A stretch of DNA of 62,611 bases from Candidatus Galloscillospira stercoripullorum (lineage in GTDB: Bacteria > Bacillota > Clostridia > Oscillospirales > Oscillospiraceae). Position numbers and translations under genes: made by a program. The notes under the pieces were generated by a model. That model was not told where the DNA came from and did not search any database. It saw only the letters and a list, made by a program, of their open reading frames with translations. The DNA is taken from positions 1-62,611 of the forward strand of contig DVLB01000089.1 of assembly GCA_018715695.1 (NCBI GenBank), read 5' to 3'. Below are positions 50,346 through 60,385 of this stretch, piece after piece (positions within the stretch are counted from its first letter, which is position 1; every line of letters starts with the position of its first letter).

Positions 50346-50477
50346 GGTAATGTCACCTTAGTGAAAGATTTTTCTGCTGGCACAACATCATGCATATGTG
50401 CTCAATTTCACTGGGTACTACGCCTGCGAAACAAAGGAAATAGCTACAAGAGATTACGGCCTGACTTACGGCTATTA

Positions 50478-53400
50478 TTACAAGCTGTCTAAAATCGTTT
50501 TTAATGCATAGGGTTTAGCATATTTCAAATGCGCATCACTCACAAAAATGGTGTTTTCTTCTAATGGCTTTGTCCACATAGCCGGATATACTACTACTTT
50601 CTTTTTGCTATAGCGCCCCTCTGCCCAAACTGATTCGTGATTAACATCGATATGTGTGCCGGAAATCTGGAGAATTTGTTCCAAGGATTTCAAAAGATAC
50701 TGCTGTTTTTCGTATGGGATTGCAGATACTCTTGCCCCTGTTTCTCCCCAGTTCAATAAATCAAGTGCAGCCTTACGATCGAGAACGCTGTGGATGTATT
50801 GATTTCGATAGTGCTTTAGACACCTGTGGCAAGCACTGTCACAGGTACAGCTTTCGAGAAGTTCTCGAGTTTTGGTAAGTAGCTGTCGAATAGAGGATTC
50901 AATGCTAACAGCATAACCTGCACCACTTGAAAGGCTATCATACAAGTAGATATCAACGAAATCTCCATTGCGATTTTGTCGAACACGAAAACCAGTCACA
51001 AGCTCTGTAAATTCAATGTCCAATTCCTGACATGCTGCCAAGCGCAGGCCTTCCGCAAGAGACTGTCCAGCACGGTTAAGCCAAGAATTCCTGGTGGGAT
51101 TAATATCGATCTGCTGTCGATCCAAAGCAAATTCCAGAACAAGCATATCTGTAACAAAGTCATATCCAAGATTCACATTGATTGTATCGCTATGCTTGCA
51201 ACGTGTTTTGATGAATTTGGATCTATACGGACGCAAAACATCCTTAAGAACCGCGGGGTCATCTCCGGGCATTGCAGCACCGCAGTCGCAGCAGATTGTG
51301 AATCCCTTACCACTAACACCATTGTTAAGCATGATGATTCGCTGATTGGGACGAACAGCCATTCGGATGTTGGCACATCCATTAACCGCCGTAACATCAT
51401 CTGCATCGGGTAGTGTGGAATATAGAGGTTGCTGAGTTGCTGAGTATTCTTCATTCAATTGTGCCGTTTCAATGGATGTGGCATTTCGTGGTGCGAATCC
51501 CCATGGGCGTAGCATTGGCAACATATTTGTCAATGCTTTATTGCCGCAGAAAGGACAAGTATAAGGGTTATCCTCTTCTAAGCCAAACCAACCACACTGA
51601 CTGCAGGTACGAATGCTTTTTCGGTAGCTTGCATCCTGAATAAATGCTTTGGCTGGAGATGCAGCAGTTCTTTCGCTCCGCTCTCCTCCGGGATAATACA
51701 AACCACCAATCTGGTAGGTCGTCTTATCAACAACAATCGCTCTGCCAGGCGCATATTCACCAATTGCAACATCCAACCCTCGTTCAACCTGATATTTTAC
51801 CTTCCCACTGACATCGGAAATATATGTGCTAACAACATTTTTGGGGAAAGAATAGGTAGGTATAACACCCTCTTCATAAAGCGCATCCAAAAGCGATTTT
51901 TTCCCAGAATCACTGCTATCATCTGTTTCAAACAATTCAGGATGATCATCTCGTTTTTGCTTCAGCGCCGACAGAGATTTTTCAAGTTCATCTTTGTAGC
52001 TACCTAATGCACCTTTGGATCCAACGGGCACAAGAATATCATCTTTGCTAATTTCAAAGATTGCCAAAAAGCTGCTGAAAGGCTGTAGGTGTTCATCCAG
52101 AAATTCAATGGCGGGAATAGCATCCAAACTGTTAGATTTCTCTCTCAGATAGGTTTGAAGTGCAACCATACCAAGATGTCGCTGGGTGATTTTCTCGCTG
52201 CTGATATCAATCCACGGTTTTCTGGGATCGCCTCTGAACATAGGTACTGGGTTGGAAAAGTACAGTGAATCATGTGGTCCATCTTCGCAAAAAGTAACAA
52301 TGGTAGACAGACTTGAGCCGCGACGGCCTGCACGACCAGCACGCTGCTGATAATTCTCACGCATAGGAGGAATATTCCGCAAACCGACAGCAACCAACGA
52401 TCCGATATCGATACCTACTTCCATTGTAGTCGTGCTGCTTAGAATATCGACAGGCGCTTCGCCGTTCTGCAAAAAATCCTGAAACCGTAGCTCATACTGC
52501 TCTGTTCTGGACCAGAGTTCATCCCGCTGATCTTTATGGGAAAGTTGTGCAGTATGTTCTTCGGTATCAATTACACGAATGGTGTCACCTTGAAGCGCAT
52601 CCTCAATGGGCTTACGCCAAAAATCCAATGCATCCATTTCTTCCGTTGTCATGGGATGAATCTTTTCACACTGACAACTTGGGCATTTCCCTTTCAGTAA
52701 ATACGGCGTGAGCTCTGAACAGCGTTCACAACGGAACCACGTGTGTTCTAAATCAAAGCGCGGTTTTATACGAGAAAGGTCAATATAATACTTTCCGTTG
52801 GAAGACGAACCTTCATCCATAAATGTTTCCCGCAAAATTTGGCTCCACTTTGCAGCAACAGAATCATTATCGCTCCATCCCATTATTTCGCGGATATCGG
52901 TAGAAAACTTTTTGTTCTTATCAATGCCATATCCCACATAGTTTGGACGCACTTTTTCACGAATCACATCCGGGATGGTATGTCCAAGGATCACCGAAGT
53001 GTCACAAGTTGAAAGAATCCATGCGTTAAAGAATTCCATGAATTCTTCCTCACTTACTTCGACCCCTGCTTCCTCTAACGCATCAAGTGCATCCCATTTT
53101 GCAGCATCCGTAGGCTCTATCCAACTGAGGGCTGAATCAACCAGCGTATTATATCCCCCACAATAAAAACGAATGAGCTGTTCCTTCATTTGGGTAGGCG
53201 CATTATCAATGGTGAAGCGAGGAGTGTACTGTTGCCCACGTTTCTTTGCACGTGTGTAATTCTTCAGTGCCTGTGTTCCATGCTCAATTAACCGTTCTCG
53301 TTGTTTTTCTGTCTCGCTATCATGGAAAATTTGAACATGATGCTCCACAGCTACCATTGCAAAGTAGTCATAGAAATAGTTCATGGACTGCTCTGCAACT

Positions 53401-55745
53401 TCGTGTTCCATTCGATCAATGGCAAGCACCGCAAGCTGTCGGGCCGCAGTCATATCAGATGCGTCAGACATATCTCTTGCCAGCTTAGCTGCACGTTGGC
53501 GGCTATCTGAGAAAAGCAGAACTTTCCGCCCCTCGTTTGGAAGTCGATCGGGATCGCCTGTTTTCCCTGGAACCGCAGGTTGAGCTTGGAATTGCGCTTT
53601 AATCAGATTGAAGAAGGACTGGTTGCCTCTTGTATTAAAAGAGGTCAGTTGCATCTTAGATAGTTCATGCCGACAATGCGGACAGGTGGAAAATGTCAGG
53701 ATGTCCGGTCGGGCCTTTGCTGTGAAGCCGCTATAATACAGCTTTCTGATGCCCTGCTTTCCATCCAAGGAATCATCAGAAAAGTCGATGAAGCCGCTTT
53801 GAACATCTAAGTAGCAAGGCGAAATTTTATTCTGTCCTTGACGTTCCGGCAATCGATAACCTGCAGACGGAATGAAAAGATGTATTTCTTTAACCTCATC
53901 TTCATTTATCATACCAGGTTGATGCCAGAGGTATGTACGTCTTCTGGCTTCAAAATCTTGCTTCAGCACAAAACCTCTGAAGAAAATACTACCGCACCGG
54001 CGATCATTGTATAACTCATAAATTGTGCTTCCGCATTCTTTGCAAGTAAGATTACCATCCGAAAAATAGACCTCACCCAATGTTAATCCGTTTTCCGTGT
54101 GCGAATGAGGACATTCTGGATTAGTACAAGCGTAAACGCCCTTGATTCCACGAAAAAGCATATGCATTCTTGCTGGAAACAAAACACTTCCACTTTCGCT
54201 TCGCGCCAAAGGTGCGATCGAAAGCATAACACTGACAGCGTGCAGGGCATCTTCTAAACTATTATCAGGAAAGATAGACTCCGCTAATTCTTGTAAAGAG
54301 ACTGCTGTTCCGCGGCAAAGTTTGAACATTTGGCAGAATGGTACATAGTCTACCAGATGGTCGTATAGCCATTGGTATGCATCTTCAGAAGAAACGAATG
54401 GAGCAGGACTATTGGCAATACCTGTCCAAAATCCATTGAGTGCCATAAGGCGTTCCGGATCATCGCCCTCAAACGCATCCGGAAGAAATTCTTTAAATTT
54501 ACTGAAGGGAATATGAACTGCACTTCCGCTGCCTATTTCCTCTCGTTCGCCAGTAAGATAACAGAACGGATGCATGTCGTCGGATGCAGTCAATTCATTT
54601 GCAAATGTCCTGACGGCCTTCCGGTCATTCTCGTTATTGTTGGGCATACTTGCGGTAGTCAATATAAATTGAACTCTACTGCGATCAATGCCCAAACGGT
54701 GGAATAAACGCCGTATGAGCAATGATACCTCGCCGCCTGCAGAACCACGATACATATGCGCTTCATCAATGACAAATAGAAGCTTATTATTCGGATCTGC
54801 ATTTAGCCATGCCTGAGTATCTGACCATATTTTATGCTCTCTTGGCCGAAGAAGCATATATTCAAGCATGGAGTAGTTTGTAATCAAAATATCGGGGCAG
54901 AATTGCTGCATTTCAAAACGAGTTACCAGTTCTGCATCCTCATCGTTCGGAATATGTTTTCCGTTATAGAGTTTTTCAAGAAATTCATCAAAATTTTCTT
55001 TGGCCGGTAGTTTTCCGTCCTTAATGAGTTTCTCTAAAAAAGCTTTTTCTTCATCGTTTTCAGGATTGACCATACGGGAATATGTTGCCGCAAGTGAACG
55101 GTCCTCACTACGTCGGGGCTCCTTACCTGCATAAGGAGTTCTGCCGGTATACATGCCGAATTGAGGCCGGCGGGAATTATTTCCACATGCGGTGCGGAAT
55201 ATATTTATAAATCGGTGGTCTGGATCGCCAATCAAACGACGCAAACGACTAATCTGGTCAGAAACCAGGGCGTTCATAGGATACATGATAATCGTTCGGA
55301 CACCACGCATAGCCCAACTATCAGGGTTATTTCTTGCTTCTGAAGCAAGTTTTGCCATCAAGGGCCACATAAAACATTCCGTCTTACCAGAGCCTGTACC
55401 TGTTGACACAAACAGATCCTGACCCTCAAATGCCGCTTCCAAAGCGGAAATTTGGTGACAAAAAGGTGATGGGTATACGCCAAGATTGGCGTCTGATAGC
55501 GCCTTAAAATAGTCTTTCAGCCAATCAGGTAACTTGGGAGATGACTGGATTCCGTTTGTCGTACTTTTGTAAGCAGGTGATGATTCAACATACGGTTTTT
55601 GATAAAGAACACCTTCTTGATTCAGCTTATTTTGTGCAGCGGACAGCAAGATAGGCGACTTCCCAAAATATTGCGACTTTATATAGTTTTCCAGAGCTTC
55701 ACGCAGTTGCAAGTGAACTCCGTTTGCACCATTGGACATAATCAT
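50478..55745 (-). CDS. 1755-residue DUF1998-type superfamily 2 helicase (Druantia DruE / DISARM-like)
   Basis: A very large SF2 helicase. Walker A TGTGSGKT (115-122), YPMNALV (motif Ia), ITNYSMLEYML, DEAH (327-330) and QRAGRAGRR (motif VI, about 1130) define the motor. Several zinc-ribbon-like CxxC pairs lie in the middle and C-terminal part (CKECG, CERCS, CPSC, CSQCG, CPFCG, CCDCG). The last 130 residues have the four-Cys DUF1998/MrfA-type end CTCDSACHRCLKHYRNQ. Size and layout fit DruE-like phage-defence helicases. Last gene of the operon, overlapping the previous one by ATGA. Codon use differs from the host. Confidence 0.85.
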   Translation of the reverse strand: MIMSNGANGVHLQLREALENYIKSQYFGKSPILLSAAQNKLNQEGVLYQKPYVESSPAYKSTTNGIQSSPKLPDWLKDYFKALSDANLGVYPSPFCHQISALEAAFEGQDLFVSTGTGSGKTECFMWPLMAKLASEARNNPDSWAMRGVRTIIMYPMNALVSDQISRLRRLIGDPDHRFINIFRTACGNNSRRPQFGMYTGRTPYAGKEPRRSEDRSLAATYSRMVNPENDEEKAFLEKLIKDGKLPAKENFDEFLEKLYNGKHIPNDEDAELVTRFEMQQFCPDILITNYSMLEYMLLRPREHKIWSDTQAWLNADPNNKLLFVIDEAHMYRGSAGGEVSLLIRRLFHRLGIDRSRVQFILTTASMPNNNENDRKAVRTFANELTASDDMHPFCYLTGEREEIGSGSAVHIPFSKFKEFLPDAFEGDDPERLMALNGFWTGIANSPAPFVSSEDAYQWLYDHLVDYVPFCQMFKLCRGTAVSLQELAESIFPDNSLEDALHAVSVMLSIAPLARSESGSVLFPARMHMLFRGIKGVYACTNPECPHSHTENGLTLGEVYFSDGNLTCKECGSTIYELYNDRRCGSIFFRGFVLKQDFEARRRTYLWHQPGMINEDEVKEIHLFIPSAGYRLPERQGQNKISPCYLDVQSGFIDFSDDSLDGKQGIRKLYYSGFTAKARPDILTFSTCPHCRHELSKMQLTSFNTRGNQSFFNLIKAQFQAQPAVPGKTGDPDRLPNEGRKVLLFSDSRQRAAKLARDMSDASDMTAARQLAVLAIDRMEHEVAEQSMNYFYDYFAMVAVEHHVQIFHDSETEKQRERLIEHGTQALKNYTRAKKRGQQYTPRFTIDNAPTQMKEQLIRFYCGGYNTLVDSALSWIEPTDAAKWDALDALEEAGVEVSEEEFMEFFNAWILSTCDTSVILGHTIPDVIREKVRPNYVGYGIDKNKKFSTDIREIMGWSDNDSVAAKWSQILRETFMDEGSSSNGKYYIDLSRIKPRFDLEHTWFRCERCSELTPYLLKGKCPSCQCEKIHPMTTEEMDALDFWRKPIEDALQGDTIRVIDTEEHTAQLSHKDQRDELWSRTEQYELRFQDFLQNGEAPVDILSSTTTMEVGIDIGSLVAVGLRNIPPMRENYQQRAGRAGRRGSSLSTIVTFCEDGPHDSLYFSNPVPMFRGDPRKPWIDISSEKITQRHLGMVALQTYLREKSNSLDAIPAIEFLDEHLQPFSSFLAIFEISKDDILVPVGSKGALGSYKDELEKSLSALKQKRDDHPELFETDDSSDSGKKSLLDALYEEGVIPTYSFPKNVVSTYISDVSGKVKYQVERGLDVAIGEYAPGRAIVVDKTTYQIGGLYYPGGERSERTAASPAKAFIQDASYRKSIRTCSQCGWFGLEEDNPYTCPFCGNKALTNMLPMLRPWGFAPRNATSIETAQLNEEYSATQQPLYSTLPDADDVTAVNGCANIRMAVRPNQRIIMLNNGVSGKGFTICCDCGAAMPGDDPAVLKDVLRPYRSKFIKTRCKHSDTINVNLGYDFVTDMLVLEFALDRQQIDINPTRNSWLNRAGQSLAEGLRLAACQELDIEFTELVTGFRVRQNRNGDFVDIYLYDSLSSGAGYAVSIESSIRQLLTKTRELLESCTCDSACHRCLKHYRNQYIHSVLDRKAALDLLNWGETGARVSAIPYEKQQYLLKSLEQILQISGTHIDVNHESVWAEGRYSKKKVVVYPAMWTKPLEENTIFVSDAHLKYAKPYALKTILDSL

Positions 55746-56770
55746 TCCTCCACAAAGCAGTAACCCATTGATTCCAACTCATGTTTGAACATAGGATAGA
55801 TTTGCCTTGCCATCATTCTTGTAAAGACTTGGGGCGTTTTTGATGTAAAATCATATCGCACAGGCCAGCTATAGAGTTTGAAGAAGTTTTCTTCCGAAGG
55901 TGGCAGACGATAGCCAAGTTTGATTTCTATCAGACTTCCCTTTGCCTTCGTTTTGATTTCTGGAAGTGTTCCATGTTTTTTTAGAAGTGATATTGCAATC
56001 CTTCTATATTCGCCGTGGTTGCCTGGAACATTCGAAAAATAGTCCCGCATTCTCCATTCTGGAATCGGTGTATTCAGAAATACCCCATTACTGTATCGAT
56101 AAAATACAAAAATTTTATTTGGTTCACCATATCTTGCAAGGGATATATGGTCATTTTTTTCGGGAATCTGTTGCCAATACCCCCATTTAAATGGAGGATC
56201 AAGCCGCAGAAACTCTGAGTTATCTGGCCATTCTATTTGTTCCCATTCGCAATGCGCCAACAGTTCTTCGAGATAGCTTTCAAACGACTGCTTCTGCAAA
56301 CCAAACATTGATGATATTGTCCTGTCGGAAGTTGAAGTTTGAACGGAATAGAAACCCAATCCGCTCATAAATAACTTCAAGTCAGGTGAAATACCTCTGT
56401 GAAGAACAAGATCCCCATTTCCTCCAGTTGCAAGAGCGGTTGGGGATATTTGATAAGCGGAATGATAAAAGAACCCATTTCGCAGATAGATAGAGTACAT
56501 TTCCTCAATCAAATCCGTCTTGTCATGCGGGAGGAGAAATCCAATCTTCGGATAAATGCCTTCATAAGCATCAAAAATCTGGCCAATTCTGCTTTTGAAG
56601 TGCTGAATAGAAACTGAACCTCCATCCTCGGTGTGATCCCAAAGCGAAGCGAGAGCCATTTGCCCAGCAACACTATAAACGACCCGACAAACCCATTTGT
56701 TGTCATCTGACTGCGGAATATTTAATTGCCTTCCAATTGAAACAATTAGGTCGTTTATCATATCGTTCAC
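55742..56770 (-). CDS. defence-operon protein of unknown function (342 aa)
   Basis: I do not recognise a family. It is soluble, with many aromatic residues and a mid-protein stretch FKWGYWQQIPEKNDHIS. It overlaps both neighbours by four bases (ATGA), so it is made together with the helicase and the coiled-coil protein, probably as a complex partner. No nuclease or methylase motif is seen. Confidence 0.75.
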   Translation of the reverse strand: MNDMINDLIVSIGRQLNIPQSDDNKWVCRVVYSVAGQMALASLWDHTEDGGSVSIQHFKSRIGQIFDAYEGIYPKIGFLLPHDKTDLIEEMYSIYLRNGFFYHSAYQISPTALATGGNGDLVLHRGISPDLKLFMSGLGFYSVQTSTSDRTISSMFGLQKQSFESYLEELLAHCEWEQIEWPDNSEFLRLDPPFKWGYWQQIPEKNDHISLARYGEPNKIFVFYRYSNGVFLNTPIPEWRMRDYFSNVPGNHGEYRRIAISLLKKHGTLPEIKTKAKGSLIEIKLGYRLPPSEENFFKLYSWPVRYDFTSKTPQVFTRMMARQIYPMFKHELESMGYCFVEE

Positions 56771-58815
56771 TCTTCCTCAATATATCTTGCAACTTCAGCT
56801 TTTACCGAACTGGAGATTCCGCTCTCGCCTTCAATAACATCCTTTAAGACATCCAATCTCCCGGTAAGTACGCAGAGAGGAAGCACACCAAAGAGCAGTT
56901 CCAAGTCCTTATCTTTTGCGGGATTCTCCAAAATGCATTTTGCATCGGACAGGACACGAGTTAACTGGCCCAATAGGAGTTTGCTAAGGCCCAAACGCTT
57001 AAATGCAGATATCCGGAGAGACTGTTTTTCCTCAGAAACATATGGTTGGAACTTCTCAGCGCGTTTACTTGGCCATGTCTCGAGAGCAGGTAAACTTCCT
57101 ATAAAACATTCACTCAGGACAGGGAGCATGTAATTATAAAGGCCTTTCGGCTCAATAAGCATATCCTCGACATATGGATGGGTCCAGATTATCTGCTTTT
57201 TGAGTCTTGTAAACTTCTGCGGTAATGCATCCGTCCACCCTTTTCCGAACATATTTTGAACCGACACAATAGAATCGTCAGCCTCGCTGATTCTTTCCAC
57301 TATAGAAAGGTCACATTCATCTCCTAAAGTCAATTGTCCTGCTCCGTTTGCGTACATCGAAACAGACAGCACCTCAGCAATATCCTGTCCCCCAGGGCCT
57401 GCAATCAAAGTTGGCACATTGTTGATATGGGTTGCATACAGAAAAGCAGTGAGCATTGAGCAGAAGTCTGGTTCAATGCCCAACGCACATGACAAATTCT
57501 GATAGATTGCATCATATTCATTGCGCCAGCTTTCTGCGAGTTCAATATCCTCATCAGAATATTGGCCACTGGTACTGCTGTATTGCCATGAGGCAGGGGG
57601 ATTCCCATACGGCAAGGTTGCATTTGACTGAGGCAGAAAAACAGAAATATCAGCAATGAATCCTGCCATATCTTTTTGCGCGTCAGCAATTTTCTGGCGC
57701 ACTGCGACCAGCGTTTCTTTTCCAATCGATTCATATTGCGCTATCTCTGCAAGTAACCGATCAAGTTCACCTTGTTTTGTGGCAATTTCTGCAAGTAGTT
57801 CACTATGCTGCTTTTTTGCAATGGATATTGTTTCTTCCATTTCTGAAACTTCTACCTCAGCTTTGGCAATTTCAGCAGCATGAGAATTATGCCATTCCAC
57901 GGATACGGCTTTTTCGCATAATTCTCTTAATTCATCGTGATTCTTTGCAATTTCAGCCAACACATTAACATCGATATCGCCGACTTTAATCAATGCATCT
58001 GCTCGATTAACAAAATCATCAACTGTCTGTTTTGCTTGGTCCAGAGTACAATTTAGTTTTTGAACAATCGCGTCGTACAAAGATTCTCCGCAAATCTTCT
58101 CAAGAAGAAGTTTGCAATGTTTCCATTCAGCCTTGGTGGCACCAATACACTCCTTAAACAAAGGCCATGTGGTGCGTTCAAGAATGAGCGTGCGAATAAC
58201 CTCGTCTGTATTTCCTATTGAAACATATCCAGAAGGCTCTCCCAGCTGAAGTGTTTTTAGAAATCTTAGGTTACGATCATCCCAATTATAGATATCCCCG
58301 GAGGAAATTGTGTAGTTTGGCAGGGAGTAGACAGTTTCCGAAAGTTTTGCACATCGATCCGAAATGTTGAACTCATTTGCACGACACAGTACGCCTGCGA
58401 ACTGCCCCCATTTAGGTTCATAGCAAAAAAGTGTATCGCAAAAGTAAGCTTGTGTACGAGCAGTTCCATTCTGAAGTTGTTCAACCACTTCGTCTAAAGA
58501 TTTTGCCATAAGAACTACTACACGTACCGGCGAGTAGTCTTTGACATAGTACGACTGGACATAGTCAATTGCTGGGTTATCCCTATTAGGAATTGCTGTC
58601 CACTCCCAAATACCGATCGTTCCAAGCGCAGTAGGCCCATCGTTGCGGTACAGTCTATCTCTGTTTTCAAAATAGTTATCCGTCCGTTCCGACTTGAATG
58701 GTGTATGTAAAATATCATCTTCCACATCTGCTAAACGGTTCAGCCATATACGCCCTTCGTAATCTACTGTAATGTAGCACAGTGATGTGAAGGAAACTTC
58801 ATTGTCAATCATCAT
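56767..58815 (-). CDS. coiled-coil protein with degenerate P-loop domain (682 aa)
   Basis: Residues about 285-400 form a long heptad-like coiled coil (ELLAEIATKQGELDRLLAEIAQYE). It is followed by a C-terminal domain that looks like an AAA-type NTPase, but the P-loop position reads TLIAGPGGQDIAEVLS (about 470-485) without the GKT/S of a working Walker A. EDMLIEPKGLYNY further on is AAA-like in style. It may therefore be a structural or sensor subunit. It overlaps the CoiA-like gene by 11 bases and the next by four. No named family recognised. Confidence 0.75.
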   Translation of the reverse strand: MMIDNEVSFTSLCYITVDYEGRIWLNRLADVEDDILHTPFKSERTDNYFENRDRLYRNDGPTALGTIGIWEWTAIPNRDNPAIDYVQSYYVKDYSPVRVVVLMAKSLDEVVEQLQNGTARTQAYFCDTLFCYEPKWGQFAGVLCRANEFNISDRCAKLSETVYSLPNYTISSGDIYNWDDRNLRFLKTLQLGEPSGYVSIGNTDEVIRTLILERTTWPLFKECIGATKAEWKHCKLLLEKICGESLYDAIVQKLNCTLDQAKQTVDDFVNRADALIKVGDIDVNVLAEIAKNHDELRELCEKAVSVEWHNSHAAEIAKAEVEVSEMEETISIAKKQHSELLAEIATKQGELDRLLAEIAQYESIGKETLVAVRQKIADAQKDMAGFIADISVFLPQSNATLPYGNPPASWQYSSTSGQYSDEDIELAESWRNEYDAIYQNLSCALGIEPDFCSMLTAFLYATHINNVPTLIAGPGGQDIAEVLSVSMYANGAGQLTLGDECDLSIVERISEADDSIVSVQNMFGKGWTDALPQKFTRLKKQIIWTHPYVEDMLIEPKGLYNYMLPVLSECFIGSLPALETWPSKRAEKFQPYVSEEKQSLRISAFKRLGLSKLLLGQLTRVLSDAKCILENPAKDKDLELLFGVLPLCVLTGRLDVLKDVIEGESGISSSVKAEVARYIEEE

Positions 58816-60364
58816 TATCCCTCCCAGGATTATTTTGAATGGTTTTCCTGAGCAAATTTAAAGCTGTACGGGAAATTTCGCCTCGCCGCAAAGCCTTGCA
58901 GAGCCATTTTTGCGTTTGGGGATATTTCGAGAATTTACTGACAAAACTTCCAACTGCATGCGTTACAGGAATCATCGGGCCAGAGCAAGAACTCAATTTT
59001 TTGACAAGCACAGCATCCAGCAACATAACATCCATGTTGACGGTTTCCTGCTCAAAACGAATGGAGCGAATGTAGTCGCAGCCTTGATAAAAATGTATCT
59101 CTGTGCCAAATGATAGTTCGTCGATTGTTAAATGCTCCTCGCCAGAAAGCTTGTAGATATATTCGGTCTTACCGTTTCTTTGAAGCACAGCCTTCCCATC
59201 ATACGGGCAAGAAACTGATATGCACTTTAATTTAGGAAGTTTTACATAGCTCTCTTCATTTAGCGTGTTGCCAGAATGATCAGATATGATTATTGCTGGT
59301 AACGGTGCCTTTTTGCGCAGGGGTTGCTTTACCAAATAGGAGAATCCCAATGCTCCAGATTTTCCAAGTGAGATTAACTGTTCTCTTTCCCTGGTATAGA
59401 GCTTGTATAATTTCCCGTCTTGAGTACCCAGCACATTCGCAGTTGCGGGGTATGATTTCAGTTCGGCATCATCACCGCATAAATAGAAGTAAAATTCCGC
59501 TGAGTTGTGGTATATAAAATACGGATTCTGGATGTATGCTGGCCATATAGGATAGAATTTGGTTGGTTTTTCAGTTAAGAAAATAGCATATTTAAGGAAA
59601 AACTTTGCGGAGCGTTCTGAAAACCTTTTAATGCAAATTTTATATAAATACCAACTATTGAAAGAGTTTGCGCGCGTTTTGGCTATTTCTATTGCTTCGA
59701 TATCTGCAGGGAAAGTATATATTGGATGTCGTTGCAATAAATAATAGAAATTTCCGGCATACGCCTTTCCGCCAGATTGTAGAATTTGGCCAGTTTGTCC
59801 GTCAAAGAAGGAGCCAGCCTGGTTGATTCCCGGTATATTGTTGGACCAAAATCTTCTTAATTCGGGATTAGCATTTATATATTCAACACAGTAAATCTGG
59901 CTTGGAATAGAGCCAACACTCAAGTAGGTGGTTCCAATCCGCTCAATTCGCTCAAACGAGTACTCATAAACTTGGTGTGAATCTCCGGCTATCTTAATTT
60001 TGTCGCAGTGTGCCTTGTTGTCTGGAGGGTAGAAGAACCCTAATTGTAGAGAAAACATCGATCCTGTTACAACAAGACGCAAAGGCATTATATGGCTGTT
60101 AAGTGCTCGTAGCGATCGACCGTAGTTTGGATCAAAAGAGGCTTGGCGTTCGTCGCATTCTTTATTGGGAGAGGCCGGATCATGACGGAAGTGTTGAACA
60201 TTCATACCAGGGGCGGTAAGTAAAACATTTTGTGCGCATAATTCACACACAAAATGGCCGCTTCGTGCTGATGCACCATAGGGATACATCTTGCAAGCCT
60301 CTTCTACCGTGATACGACGATATCCAATTTTAGAATCCCACACGCATACATGAGTTAATGGCAT
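58805..60364 (-). CDS. CoiA-like zinc-finger protein (519 aa)
   Basis: The N-terminus has the zinc pattern of CoiA-like proteins: FVCELCAQNV (Cys40, Cys43), VQHFRHDP (His58, His61) and a following Cys70. The rest (about 80-519) shows no nuclease motif that I can identify and is rich in aromatic residues. CoiA-type domains handle single-stranded or foreign DNA in competence. Here it is the first structural gene of the helicase operon. The ATG follows GAGGG. Confidence 0.75.
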   Translation of the reverse strand: MPLTHVCVWDSKIGYRRITVEEACKMYPYGASARSGHFVCELCAQNVLLTAPGMNVQHFRHDPASPNKECDERQASFDPNYGRSLRALNSHIMPLRLVVTGSMFSLQLGFFYPPDNKAHCDKIKIAGDSHQVYEYSFERIERIGTTYLSVGSIPSQIYCVEYINANPELRRFWSNNIPGINQAGSFFDGQTGQILQSGGKAYAGNFYYLLQRHPIYTFPADIEAIEIAKTRANSFNSWYLYKICIKRFSERSAKFFLKYAIFLTEKPTKFYPIWPAYIQNPYFIYHNSAEFYFYLCGDDAELKSYPATANVLGTQDGKLYKLYTREREQLISLGKSGALGFSYLVKQPLRKKAPLPAIIISDHSGNTLNEESYVKLPKLKCISVSCPYDGKAVLQRNGKTEYIYKLSGEEHLTIDELSFGTEIHFYQGCDYIRSIRFEQETVNMDVMLLDAVLVKKLSSCSGPMIPVTHAVGSFVSKFSKYPQTQKWLCKALRRGEISRTALNLLRKTIQNNPGRDNDD

Positions 60365-60385
60365 CCCTCGTCACCCTCGTTCTTG

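Noticed and set aside
50478-60364. Restriction-modification or classic DISARM system
   Set aside because: No methyltransferase motif and no phospholipase-D-type nuclease are seen in the four proteins.
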